Assembly: GCF_932276165.1 (NCBI RefSeq)
Contig: NC_064012.1
Coordinates: 3,479,501 to 3,543,500, forward strand
Direction of reading: 5' to 3'
Source: Plutella xylostella
Lineage: Eukaryota; Arthropoda; Insecta; Lepidoptera; Plutellidae
DNA: 64,000 nt
Shown here: positions 1-13,000 of the stretch, in pieces
Numbering within the stretch: the first letter of the stretch is position 1
Layout of the letters: each line of letters opens with the position of its first letter
Translations under genes and position numbers: made by a program
Notes under the pieces: model-generated
The model's input: only the letters and a program-made list of their open reading frames with translations
What the model was told of the DNA's origin: nothing
The model's database searches: none

Positions 1-3000
1 TTAAGTAACAAAACAACCATTTTAAATAAGATATCTGAACCAAAACACGAAAAATCTATTACATGGCATAAAGTAAAAAATAAACTTACTGGGGGGTCAA
101 ATTACGGCTTACTTTTATACCTACCTACTTACTGTAGCAAAATCGATACCTAATCGTTTTTTTTGGCGAAAACAGACAAGTATTTTGCAATAAGTAGGTA
201 ATTACTTACAGAAATCAACTTGCAAGAAATTATTTACTTATTTATTTTCGTCTAAAAGTTAAAGTACTCGTGAACTTATCTGTTGGTAATTAGATTTATA
301 ATGCTCTAGTGTTTTCATAAAAATATCAATAACTCGATTGACATTGTTCATATAAAGTAATTTGTCCTGAATCTGAACCCATTTTGAGATATAAAAAATT
401 AAGTCATTATTTAACACCATTTTTTTTTACCACGCCAATAGTTTAAATAGGAAAATTTGAAGTCACTCAGGAAGAGGTTGGACCATGCCTGGCCAGCGAA
501 ACCAAAATACAGCAACATGTGAAGTGTAGGATAAGAAACTATTTGTCCTATACTTATTTTAAATCCTATTACAAAACAAAAATAAATAACAAAAATAAGT
601 TACATCAACATTGACATCACGTTAATTCGTACAACATCAATTATGTTATTTTATATTATTTTTTAATAAATATTTTATATAATTTACAAATCAGTACAAA
701 ACACCGATATCCCAGACCACGTAATCCCTTCGCTTAAACCGACAAGTGCGCTCACGCAGGTTTAAGTTAAATCACCTCCAAAACAATATTATTTTAAAAA
801 GACGTAGTATTTTAACAGCCCATTGGTATATTTTAATAAGCCACTGTTTTTAACAGTAGTCAGTAATTTTATTACAATATATTTTCATACGAGGAACCCT
901 AAAAAATCAAACAGTCTATACATTCTTCTTTAACTAGTCTTTAAACAGACTCAAAAGTAAATTAACTTTTCCTAGGAAAAAAAATGACCAAAACGAGTTT
1001 GATTTACAACTAAGATTAAATCAGACTACGACACTAACGTACAATATTGCACTCTGTACGACATAGGTTTGGAACTAAAACCGTTGTTCCACCCATCCCG
1101 GCTGCTGGGATGCAAGCTCTTGCACTAAACCAAACAAAAATGCCTACCCTCAATAAACACATTTGTTTTCTTCGAAGAAATGTGAAATTTCAGGTGTTTT
1201 CAATGAAAAAATAATCATTAATGTTATTAAGAATAGTAACTACATTATACATGTTTATAGTAATGGCAGTCGGAAGGATATTAAGTATTATTGTCCACGT
1301 GCGTGCATCCCTACAGCAGTCGGAACGGGCGTTTATACCAAAGTTAAGCTACATTTTGGCAGACTATAATAAATAATTATTAACAAAATCGAAACGTGGC
1401 GCTCCGGGTTGTGCCTCTCAGCATGCGAATCTTTACAGCCTTACAATATTTCTTTCCTAGAAAGGGAATTAAATAGGTGTATCACCAGCCTTAACATCGC
1501 CTCCCGATTTACAAAGAAATATTCACTATACTCTAGCAATTAGTATAATTAATTCAATGTGAAATGGGCTTATCCGGTTCGGCGACAGTTCTAAACAGAA
1601 ATTACATTAAATTGAGGCTTTTACTAAACAATGTACACTTTTCAGTATTAAACGTATCGTTCCGACAGATGTTACTAATTAATCTGATACATAAATTGAA
1701 GTACCGAATAGAAAAAGTTGTAAAAAAGAAGTAGAAGGAAGACTGATAATAATGTAAACGACACACAAAGCGGAAGATACAGCACTCCTCAGTACAGCTT
1801 ATACAATCCACTGGGAAAACCACTCATTTTCACGATACCTGTTGTACCGACGAAGCCTTATTTTTTTAAGAGCAGACAATAAATAACATTTAATTCTACC
1901 ATCTAAAAAGAAATCTTATAACGATTTTTTTTTCGATATTCCTATACAAAACGTACCCAAAGACATCCCTAATGGGAGAAGCTAAATGACTTGGAAAATG
2001 TCACCCTATTGTTCATATTATCTTAGGCCTCATCCATTTATATTGCACTGTCCATTTTATCGATAAAACCAACACTGGAAGTATAGGGCTGTCGTGCACG
2101 AGACCAATTTTGTGAGGTAAAAGACTTACATTGGTCTAATGTAAGTAGAATAATAAATGGTTTCGCAATGGTGGCCTTGATAGCGAGTATAGCTTTAAAC
2201 GGCCAAGATTGTGGCTATTGAGAATAAGTAAGCAGCAATGTAAAGACAGTTAAGATTAAAATTTCAAGAAGGGCCCCTGTCAACTGTCGCTAAGCATTAT
2301 CGTCCATTTCGTTACGTAAACATTGGAAATAGCACGATTCCACAGTTTGAAATGAAATCCGATTAGGTACCTAGTACCGGCTCATCATACAGCAAAGCTC
2401 AAACCTTGTCCCAATAAATGTGACATAGCTGTGACGTTTTGTCACATTTCAGCAGTAATCATTTCCGTTCATCAATACAATCAATCGTATTAGAACGACC
2501 GTGTAAGGTCTGTTCTGTATGAAATTCACTGAAATAGACTGCTGTTCTACAATGCATTATGAATCGGGCACTTTTCCGATGAATTATTAACATGATTTGT
2601 GGAAAATTGACTGCGACACCCCGGGTGGGAATCACGTATAACTTTTGTAAAGTTGGTCGGTACGCCCATTACATCCAGCATTTTTTTTATCAACATCAAC
2701 GGTACAATCTATCTAAAACTACGATTGAAGGCATGGAAGTCTAGTTTGCAACAGTCTGTCTCGTTATTGTAGCTTAATATTTACAGTGAAAGATACTTCT
2801 TGCTTTTGAATCATTACATGTTTCAGTCACAGCTTTATCAGGACGACACTATATCATTCTTATGAGGTTGTAGCCTAATTAGTAATTAACATCTCACGAA
2901 TAAATTTAAAGTTATACAAAGTTGGAAAATTACTACTTAAAAGAGCAATATTGTTTGTAGCTATAGTCTTGGGTGGATAACCCACCAATAATGGTATCTA

Positions 3001-3202
3001 TTATTGAAGGCAATGAGTATACATGATAATGGTCAGTACTACAAGTTCACAGTCTCTATCTGTGTAATAGAAGTAGGAAGATTGCACTGAGAAAGTTGAC
3101 AGACGCGTTACACGCTAACACTGTAAATCGGTTTTACAAAATACTATTTTACTCTTATGGCAATGCTAAGATGTTAATAATATAATTTAGTTCTATTACA
3201 GC
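1..3202. other. AT-rich sequence without a recognised gene
   Basis: I see no supported gene here. Reading frames are short and interrupted, and composition is AT-rich with a few GC-richer patches (about 705-770). It lies beyond the 3' end of the minus-strand Roquin gene, so part of it may be Roquin 3' UTR, but I found no convincing polyadenylation signal on the minus strand to mark where that transcript ends. It could also be intron of a plus-strand gene that begins left of the window. Confidence 0.5.
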
Positions 3203-3316
3203 ATGTTGCAGGCACCTCAAATCCAAGGGCCCAAGTTGGAATCGGCTTCCCAGTCAGAAGTGCCGAGAAGTCGAGTCTCTGCTCTGTACAAGTCCGAGTC
3301 ACAGCCTCCGGATTAA
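3203..3316 (+). CDS. Possible small ORF or terminal exon, unrecognised
   Basis: A 37-codon frame (MLQAPQIQG... to ...SESQPPD, then TAA) stands out as a GC-richer patch in AT-rich DNA. A possible acceptor (TTGCAG at 3206-3211) precedes residue 4 in the same frame, and a plus-strand AATAAA lies at 3617-3622. It could therefore be the last exon of a gene entering from the left, convergent with Roquin. I do not recognise the peptide, and the complementary strand is also open in one frame, so this may be chance or a conserved noncoding patch. Confidence 0.2.
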   Translation: MLQAPQIQGPKLESASQSEVPRSRVSALYKSESQPPD

Positions 3317-4014
3317 TAGAAATTCCATTGTCTATTAACAGTTATCTCTAGTTTACAATAATAGCTAAGGAACCCTATTGCAAGCGTGTTTAACGCGCTT
3401 GGCGGGCGTTACATTACCTCAACATTGACGTTCAAAATAGAACAGAATATGTCAATGTTCGTGTAGAGATCGATAAATTAGTCGTCCGTATGCATACTAC
3501 AGCATTATCAATTTATACAATCAATAGATTTACTCTACAAACTTTAAAATAGTTTGGAACACTAGCCCGCTGTTGGAATAGTGCACAAATGTAATAATGT
3601 ATTTAAAAAAAACATAAATAAAAATCTAAGAGGACTATACACTATTGAGGGTGCTAGTATTTGAAACTGCCCGACTATCAGCCGCAGAGACAGTGACCTT
3701 AAGGTCTTATATCGTTGGACCCACTTTCTCATTCGAGGATATCTTCCAAAGCATGAAGCGAACAAGATTTAACTTGGCCAGCACAGTGCTGCATTCCATG
3801 CTCAAGTTGTACTTATGTTGACATCCTCAAGTGAGAAAATGGGCATCAGTCCCTTAATTCGATTGAGATCCGGAAAGAAAATCGAGTGATTTCTCGAGAA
3901 GAAAACTGAAAAGGGATACATACTATTTTGAAGCTAGTATTCACTTAGTGAAACTATTAGAACGATATAGCAACCTCAAGGTGTATTATAAATGGTGGTG
4001 TTATCTGCTGCGCT

Positions 4015-7000
4015 TCACTTGTCGAGTTCCTTCGCGAGACGCCCCTCCAGCGCTTGGATCTCTTCTTCTAGCTCCTGCTTCAAAAGAAAAGCATTTATTT
4101 AGCAGGGCAACAATTATGGCTGTTTTAACAGCATGCTGATTTCATCATGCATACTCCGCACGTTACAATGAATAGTTGTAAAAACGCGTGCGGCGCATAC
4201 CCGCATGCGTGATCAAATCCGCATGCTGTTAAAAACAGCCAATGGACCGATTACGTGACGTTTTTGACGTTTCACATGTCAACAACTATCACTGTCAAAG
4301 TGTAACGCAAATTTGTTAGTTCCAAAAGTGTCTACATTGGCGCTGTTCTTTTTCCATATGTTTGTGTAGTATCGTACAACGCTAGTGTATTGCCACGTTA
4401 GCCTGTGATAGGGGCTCTATTCAATTCTATTCTATTCTCATAGGGGGTGAAGTTCCTGTACGTGGCTCTCTCGAGTGGAACCTTTGTACATATCCCCATG
4501 ATTTCAGCTCAGCCAGCCTAGCTCCCGAGTAAACTGGAGTAGCAGGCCTGGGTGTTGCAATAGCTAAAGTAGGCGCTCTGTTGGTCCAAGAATAGATAAT
4601 CTTGTTTCTGTAGTAGGTGGACAAGCTAACAGAATATGTTCAACCATCTCATCTACTTCCTTACATGTCCTACATAAGGGACTAGTTGAGTTACCTATGG
4701 TATATAAGTGTTTATTCACGCAACAATGTCCTGTTATTAATCCTACCATTAATGATATATTACTACGGGACAGGTTGAGTAAGTAGCGTGTAAGTTTATG
4801 ATTGTGTGATACAATAAACGCTATAGTTTGTCTGATAGGGGCTCTGTTATACTTACATCGTCTGGATAGACGTTGTAGGCGGTCGCGTTTGACGCTGATG
4901 AGCCCACGTTCATCCTCTCCACTCCGACGCTAAATACCTGAAAACAACACATTCATTCACAATTCTGTCTCATCATCATTGCTATTGTTATCGTTGACAT
5001 TATTGATTTGCAACATATCTATCATCACTAAATTGTATAAAACAAAGTCACTTTCTCTGTCCCTTTTTATGCTTAAATCTCTAAAACTACGCAGTTATTT
5101 TGATGCCGTGGGGCGTCCCACGCTTGCGGGATCATGTTCTTATACTTCATATTCTTCAGATAGTACTGGAAGTGTAAACTTACATCATCGGCTGTATTAG
5201 CCCGCGACGGCAATGCTGAGCTCAGTCCATCGAAGTTAAAAACCTAAGAAACAAAAACATGGTTAGTTATATCATTGACAAGTATTATATTGGTGCAAGT
5301 CACTTTAAGTACTGCCCTGCGCCTGCACCTGACTTTCTCGAATGGAGCGTTTGTGCTTATCCCACATATCTACTTATCTATATAGATATACAGACCTACA
5401 GGTTTCCTCACGATGTTTTCCTTCACCGTAAGATCGACAGTATACATTGAACTTAAATTCCAAAGAACTCATTGGTACATGTCAGCGCCGGGATTCGAAC
5501 CAGCATCTCTGGCGTGAGAAGCGGGCGCTTTCCCGACTGAGCTACCACCGCTGGAGTTAACGTTTCATTAGGTTCAATTACGACGACCTTCGGTAGCCGG
5601 TAGTGGCTGGATGAGGAAGGCCGAGGACCGAGTGTTGTGGCGCTCCTTGAGAGAGGCCTATGTCCAGCAGTGGATGATTATTAGCTGATGATGGTGTGCG
5701 GTAACCTTTAGGTAGTTTGTCCACCGCACGCCGTCAACGTCACGTCAGGAAAACGAAATGACGTCGCCGAAGTAGCGGTACTTTTTACATTTTACTTAGC
5801 CGCGTGCCCACCGCACATCGGTCACGTCGCCGTCAAGTCATGCTAAACTCGACGTGAGCCGCGAGCACAGGATTCGATACTATTTTCGAATCTTCACAAA
5901 CATATGGAAAAAACAAATGCCACTTTTGGAACAAACAAATTTTCCTTACATTTTGACAGTGACATTTGACGATACGCAACGTGCTCGCGGCTCGGAAATA
6001 ATCTCGTTCACGTCACTTGGCGTTGACGTCGTGTGGTGGACAAACGACGTAGTGACGGCATACTCACGTCGTCCGTAGTCCTGGGCCACGTGGGAGACCG
6101 CGGCATGGCGCCGTAGCGCGCCGTCGTCGCGCGGTACGAGTCCGAGAACAGGTCCGATTGCACTGCAACACAGAACGAGATATTGTCAACTTACGTACGG
6201 TCAGCTGCATAAGTAGCTATACACTTCTGTACCCTGTCAAACTGACGAACCGCCAATGTTTCAATGACTTGATAGGCGGTTTAAGATTGACAAGGTACAA
6301 AAGGGTCTAGGTCAGAGAACAGATATGATTGCACTGCAACACAGAACGAGATATTGTCAACTTACGTACATGATACATAGGGGTAATATGCACAAGCGAT
6401 GGTTTACAAATAACTCATTGGTGCATGTCTGGGGCGGGATATGAAACCGCTTCTCTGCCGCGTAAACGACTGCTCTACCAGCGCTCGAGGTGTTGTAAAC
6501 TGTACCTTCTATCAAGTTACGTAAAGATGGGGTACACGAAAGGAGTCTTCTCGAGTGAAGTACCAACTATACTTTATTTTATATGCGTCCGGCCCACACT
6601 AGGCAGTCAGCGAATTACGCTATTCTGACTAACTTCTCCTTTCACCACGGTCGCAAGACGCGCTCTAGAGTCTAGTGTTTGTTACCTATAAGTAGTATAA
6701 GATCAGCTGAAAAACAGTGCTGTGGCCTTATTTTCTACAGCACATGCTGAGCTGGTGCCTTTTTGCCGTTCACAACAGCAACGTTTCTTTCGTATTGTTT
6801 CCTGTACTATTTTGTTGCTGTGAGTGTGTCAAATAAAAATTGAGATGAACGCAGCCAACACACAGTCTATGGATTGTCAACAATGTTATCTATGGCTAAA
6901 AACAGTATTGCAACATTACTATAGCATTCAACTTGTATATTGATAAATTATATTATAATAAATAGACAAATCCACTAACATCTAGGCCTTTTCAATTTCA

Positions 7001-10000
7001 ACAGGTTGGAAGGAAGGAAGGAAGATGAGTTACTCACATTCGTCGAAGGGGTACGGGCTGAGGTCCCGGGGCTCCGGCACGGGCACCAGGTGCATGGGCT
7101 GGTGCATCTGCAGCGGCGGGTACGGGAGCGGCTGACTCGGCGCCGGCGGCACCGCCTGAGAGAGATGAGACGTTAGGAACATACGCACCAAAAATATCTA
7201 TAGTATGGCCATTAGCCGCGTATCCACCTATCGAACGCCTCGGCGAGGCATGCCTCGGGTTTGGGTGCGTATTGCGACGTATAAAAACGAAATGTATAAT
7301 TTCACATTAATAACGTTCACAACATATAATTAACGTTACGTATAACAACAAAATCTATATTTTCATAAGGTATAAGATTCAATTGGTATAACGTACATTT
7401 TATATAAAATCAAAATATATAATACTTACGAGGACTAATATCAATTCGTATAACATACATTACGTATATCGATTAAAATATATACTATCATTTAGTATAA
7501 AGTTCATAATCTGTGTTTAATTCCCCAACACCGTCAAACCCCCTAGCACCAAAACCTAAAGATAGGTGCGACGACGAGCAAAGCGCGGAGGAGCGTGTTA
7601 GGTGCACATGTTCGTCGAAACCAAAGCGGAGCGCAGCGAAGCGGAGCGGAGCGTCTCCACACATAGCGCCAATAATAATAATAATGTCAAAACCCCTAGT
7701 ACCAAAACCTAAAGATAGGTGCGACGACGAGCAAAGCGAAGAGGAGCGTGTTAGGTGCACATGTTCGTCGAAACTAAAGCGGAGCGCAGCGAAGCGGAGC
7801 GGAGCGTCTCCCCACATAGCGCCAATAATAATAATAATGTCAAAACCCCTAGTACCAAAATCTAAAGATAGGTGCGACGACGAGCAAAGCGAGGAGGAGC
7901 GTGTTAGGTGCACATGTTCGTCGAAACTAAAGCGGAGTGCAGCGAAGCGGAGCGGAGCGTTCCCCCCACATAACGTCAATAATAATGATACGACAATCTT
8001 TTATACTTTTTGTGCATTATACATTATGATAATTATATCCGTTGTAGAATATATGTTATAAACGTTATGCATTTTAATCGTTATAACAATTGAAATTATA
8101 CTTTTTGAACGTTATTCTTTACGAAATTATGTATTTAGTAATTATGCCTTTCGTTTGTTATGCACAGTGATCGTTATACTTAATAAATTTATATCATATG
8201 GGCGTATACCTTGTGAATGTTATACCATTCGTTTTTATACCTCGTATTACTTACCCCTCGGGTTTGCTAGAACGCGATCCAATGCTCGGTTTGTATGGTT
8301 GGTTTAAACTATTCAATAGATTTTGATGCGGTTGTTAAATAATAATTAAAAAAAACTGAATTTCCACAGAAAAACTTTTTTGGGAGAAAACCAACTTACC
8401 ACTTGATTATGTTGCGTCACAGCCAGCAGGCCGGTGTACTGTCCAGCCATCTTGTTGTAGGGCATATTGGCCGCGATATTGGGCGGGAGACTGGCTATAG
8501 GTGGCGCCATGTTGGCTTGCAGATTGGAGTGGAGGGGAGCCTCAAACATCAGACCGTTCTGGTTCAGATTCATCCCGTTGAGCATCTGGCCGTTCATTAT
8601 GTTCGGTGCCGGAAACGTCCTGTGGTGTGATAGATAGATAGATAAATATTATTTACTTAACACAATATATAGGTACACAACACAAGGTTACACGGAAAGA
8701 GGGATTGTTTGATGGGTGCGTATTGCGACGTATAAAAACGAAATGTATAATTTCACATTAATAACGTTCACAACATATAATGAACGTTACGTATAACAAC
8801 AAAATCTATATTTTCATAAGGTATAAAATTCAATTGGTATAACGTACATTTGATATAATATCAAAATATATAATACTTACGAGGACTAATATCAATTCGT
8901 ATAACATACATTACGTATATCGTTTAAAATATATACTATCATTTAGTATAAAGTTCATAAAACATACTAACATATAACATAATCTGTGTTTAACCTGTAT
9001 TAACCCATAATCTGTGTTAACCCAACACCGTCAAACCCCCTAGCACCAAAACCTAAAGATAGGTGCGACGACGAGCAAAGCGAGGAGGAGCGTGTTAGGT
9101 GCACATGGTCGTCGAAACCAAAGCGGAGCGCAGCGAAGCGGAGCGGAGCGTCTCTCCTCTTAGCCCCAATAATAATAATGCTGTGAAAGCCCCTAGTACC
9201 AAAACCTAAAGATAGGTGCGACGACGAGCAAAGCGAGGAGGAGCGTGTTAGGTGCACAATGCACATGGTCGTCGAAACCAAAGCGGAGCGCAGCGAAGCG
9301 GAGCGGAGCGTCTCTCCTCTTAGCCCCAATAATAATAATGCTGTGAAAGCCCCTAGTACCAAAACCTAAAGATAGGTGCGACGACGAGCAAAGCGAGGAG
9401 GAGCGTGTTAGGTGCACATGTTCGTCGAAACCAAAGCGGAGCGCAGCGAAGCGGAGCGGAGCGTTCCCCCCACATAACGTCAATAATAATTAAAAAAACT
9501 ATACGACAATCTATTATACTTTTTGAGCATTATACATTATGATAATTATATCCGTTGTAGAATATATGTTATAAACGTTATATATTATGAATATTATGCA
9601 TTTTAATCGTTATATCAATTGAAATTATACTTTTTGAACGTTATTCTTTACGAAATTATGTATTTAGTAATTATGCCTTTCGTTTGTTATGCACAGTGAT
9701 CGTTATACTTAATAAATTTATATCATATGGGCGTATATCTTGTGAATGTTATACCATTCGTTTTTATACCTCGTATTACTTACCCTTGTTTGATAACTGA
9801 GATGTTTTGAATATATCGCTATAACATAGGTAATGCAAAGGTAGGATCATATTTGTACTTGTTTGTTTTCATATCACATAGTTGATGAATCAGGTTCTTA
9901 GGGTCACTGTCCTGATTTAGTCTGCATTCCCAGTAGGTAAACTGTTCACTCGTTACATATCGCACGCGCGGAAATGGCCAAGACTGCGCAATTTGTGAAC

Positions 10001-13000
10001 ACTCGGCATATTAAAGGCAAGCCTTACCTTTTGGAATCATACGCAACGGACGTATCACATTAAATATTCTTTGTATAGAAACAACACAAGGGCGTCCACT
10101 GCATTGGCATTGCCGACGCCGTTTCTCCATGCATTTATTAAAATTCGTGTGCTCCGATACGTAAGATATCGATAGGTGGACGCTTACCTTTAACCGGTAC
10201 ACCGCTAACTCAGTCAGCTAACAGCTTATCTACTGGGAACGTACATATATCTTTAGGATCTACCGCAGTGACTCACGTGGTTGGTATAGGCTCGTGCGGG
10301 GGCGGCTGCTCAGCAAAGTCCACGGCCATGGGCGCCATCGGCTGGGCCGCCATTACTGGTTAGAGAGAAAAATACATTATTTTTATTATAAAATAGTAAT
10401 TTCGGGGGAAAATGTTGGTAAAGGAGTGTAAATTAACGAGATCATAGTTTTTAAAATTTATTAGTAGGTACAAACGTATAAATAGTAGGTAGGTAGGTAC
10501 TTCTTGAGTTTATTCGTTCAAAACATTCATACACTCATAAATAGAAGCATCTCATACAATTAGTACCTATACATATTATTCTGAAATTTGATTTTAATTT
10601 CAGCACAATATTATGTTTATTATAGGTACCTACTAACAGTATGCTAGTAGCTTTTATGATATGTAAAATTAACATCCATATTTTTTATGAAACATTTATG
10701 ACATTTATGATCTTTAATCCATTCCATTTACGACGGGGTGCTATTGATTTTTGTTTACATCGAACTTGCTGTAAACTGTTTGAATAAGCCGAGGCAAAAG
10801 GAATATTAAAGTATCAGCCGCTACTAGAGCTTTCATGAATATTTAAACCGAATCAAACAGTTGATTTGTCACTCCTTTGATTACTGGGAATTATGGTCTT
10901 TTATCTAATAATTATGTATTTTACATCAATATTGGTTTTGTTTTACATTGATCTTGACATGTGATCGGAACATAACCTTGATATTGAAACAAACAGTATT
11001 ATATTACATTTAAACCTTCAGCAGCAAAATTTGTAGTTACAGAATTGAACAACAATGACTATTTGATGCCTTCTCCGAAATCGACCAAACATGACCGAGC
11101 CATACACTTGAAGTGCAACCCAGGAGAAGAGTTATATATCATGCAATCGGTGTGTTTTAACTTGATTTTCGGCTCGCGCGGTAGCCGCGCTCAGTCGATA
11201 CACAGCTTCAGAATATGACCATGTCTGGCGTTCACGAATGGGTCAACCCATAACCAGGCGTGGCAAGGTGTAATTTTATTAAAGTACAAAATAAATATAG
11301 AACTTTACGGGTGTCAGCTAAAGCAAGCTAAAGTTAAAATATGCGAATGATAAAAAAACTATGCTAAATTAACAGATTCTGAACGGTTCATCAACAGTCG
11401 ATTGTCCCGCGATTAAGTGACGTATCGTTCTATTGGCGAGACAACCGACTGTTGATAAACCGTTCAGAATCTTAGTATCTGAGAAAAAAAAACAGAACAA
11501 AGTACTTACACGGAAGTCTGAAGTTGTTGATATGCTGCTGATTGTTGTTCCCTATCGGGTAGGCGGGGTATAAGGTCGGCAGCGGCAGCGGCGCGGGCGC
11601 AGGCCGCCCGGCCACGTTCATGAAGGCGAAGTTGCCGTTGCACGACACAGGCGTCGGCGGCGGCGGCGGCTGCTGCGAACGGTACCTAGGCGTGGAAAAA
11701 AAGTATAGGTTAGAATAGAAGGCGTAAGACTTTAGTCAGTTAGAAAGCAAATAGTAAAGCCTACAAGAAAAACTATACAATAAATTAACAATAGAAGGGT
11801 TTATCGCTAGCGATCTCTGGGACAGCCATACCAAACCAAATTATTTGATTGTCATCTTAAGCCCCAGTTTCACCATACTCTGTTAGATAACAAGGGATTA
11901 GTTGTTGACTTTTGACACATTTGTGAAGAATTTGGCCCTACTTGCACAAACATATTAAATCTAGATTTACTTAGTGTCAAATCTCGATTTAAGAAATGTC
12001 AGTCCATATAAAATTTGACACTAAACCGAGATTCAACACTAAATCGAGATTTAATACTAAATCGATATTTAACACTAAATCTAGATTTAACACTAAATCT
12101 AGATTTAACATGTTGCAGTGGCCCTTAATGTGGAAATGACGTATTATTGATGGCATTACAATGTAATGTATACAATATGTTTAATGAAGAAGACCAGCCA
12201 GCCAAACCTACAGTCCACGCATCAATCAACCGGGGTGTTAATGATCTAACAGGCTATGGTGAAACTAGGCATTAATGTTATTTAAATGAGATGGCATTAT
12301 TTGGTGAATAGTGTGAATATCGTTCGCAATGCTGCACTAGCTCGGATTTCGAATCATTCGTTAATTTAAAAAAAAAAAAATCATAAAAAGAGTCAATGAA
12401 TACGCATTTGCATAAATGTAGGTATATTAATCATTCGCTCTGGTCCGTTCACACATCAATTTCATAAGAATTAACCTTATTACAATGACTCAAGGTTCTA
12501 TTTCTGTATGTCATATGCGTCGGTATTCGTCAACTGAAATCCGGTACAAGTAGATGAAATTGCTAAAAATTAAAGGAGCAGCTAATATAAGTACATAGGT
12601 AGTTAGGTACAATACCTTAGTAGATTATTGTGTTACTGATAAATACCGATGATATAATAATAATATGAGTACCACATTATAATGTATTTTTCAGTTTTTC
12701 AAAACATAACCTGAAAACTGAAAATGTGGATTCTTCTAGCAAAAACTGTGATACGACCGGGAATATGCACTCTAATGCTACCATAACTTACATAATTTAT
12801 GAACTCTGCTATCCACCCAAACACCAAACAATAATACTTCTTAAACAACACAGAAAAAATATTCGCAACAACTGAAAAATAATTCGCACCGCGTTGTACA
12901 AACAAATCTAACGTACTAACTGCCATAAGTACTCAAAGTCGCTTAATCATCATTTCATTAGCTTAAGGGTCAGCGTGCACTGTGATTTTTTCACGACACT

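Noticed and set aside
5484..5554. tRNA gene on the minus strand
   Set aside because: The A and B boxes belong to a SINE head: the tRNA-like part continues into a known SINE tail, recurs at 37614-37771, and the acceptor stem does not pair.
7488..8061. Long open frames on both strands (163 and 182 residues) with repeated peptide units
   Set aside because: They arise because the 153-bp internal repeat of a transposon is divisible by three; the sister element at 8714-9785 does not keep the frame, and both strands are open alike.
10011..10202. Possible extra Roquin exon on the minus strand
   Set aside because: The flanking exons already join in phase, and the peptide has no Roquin similarity.
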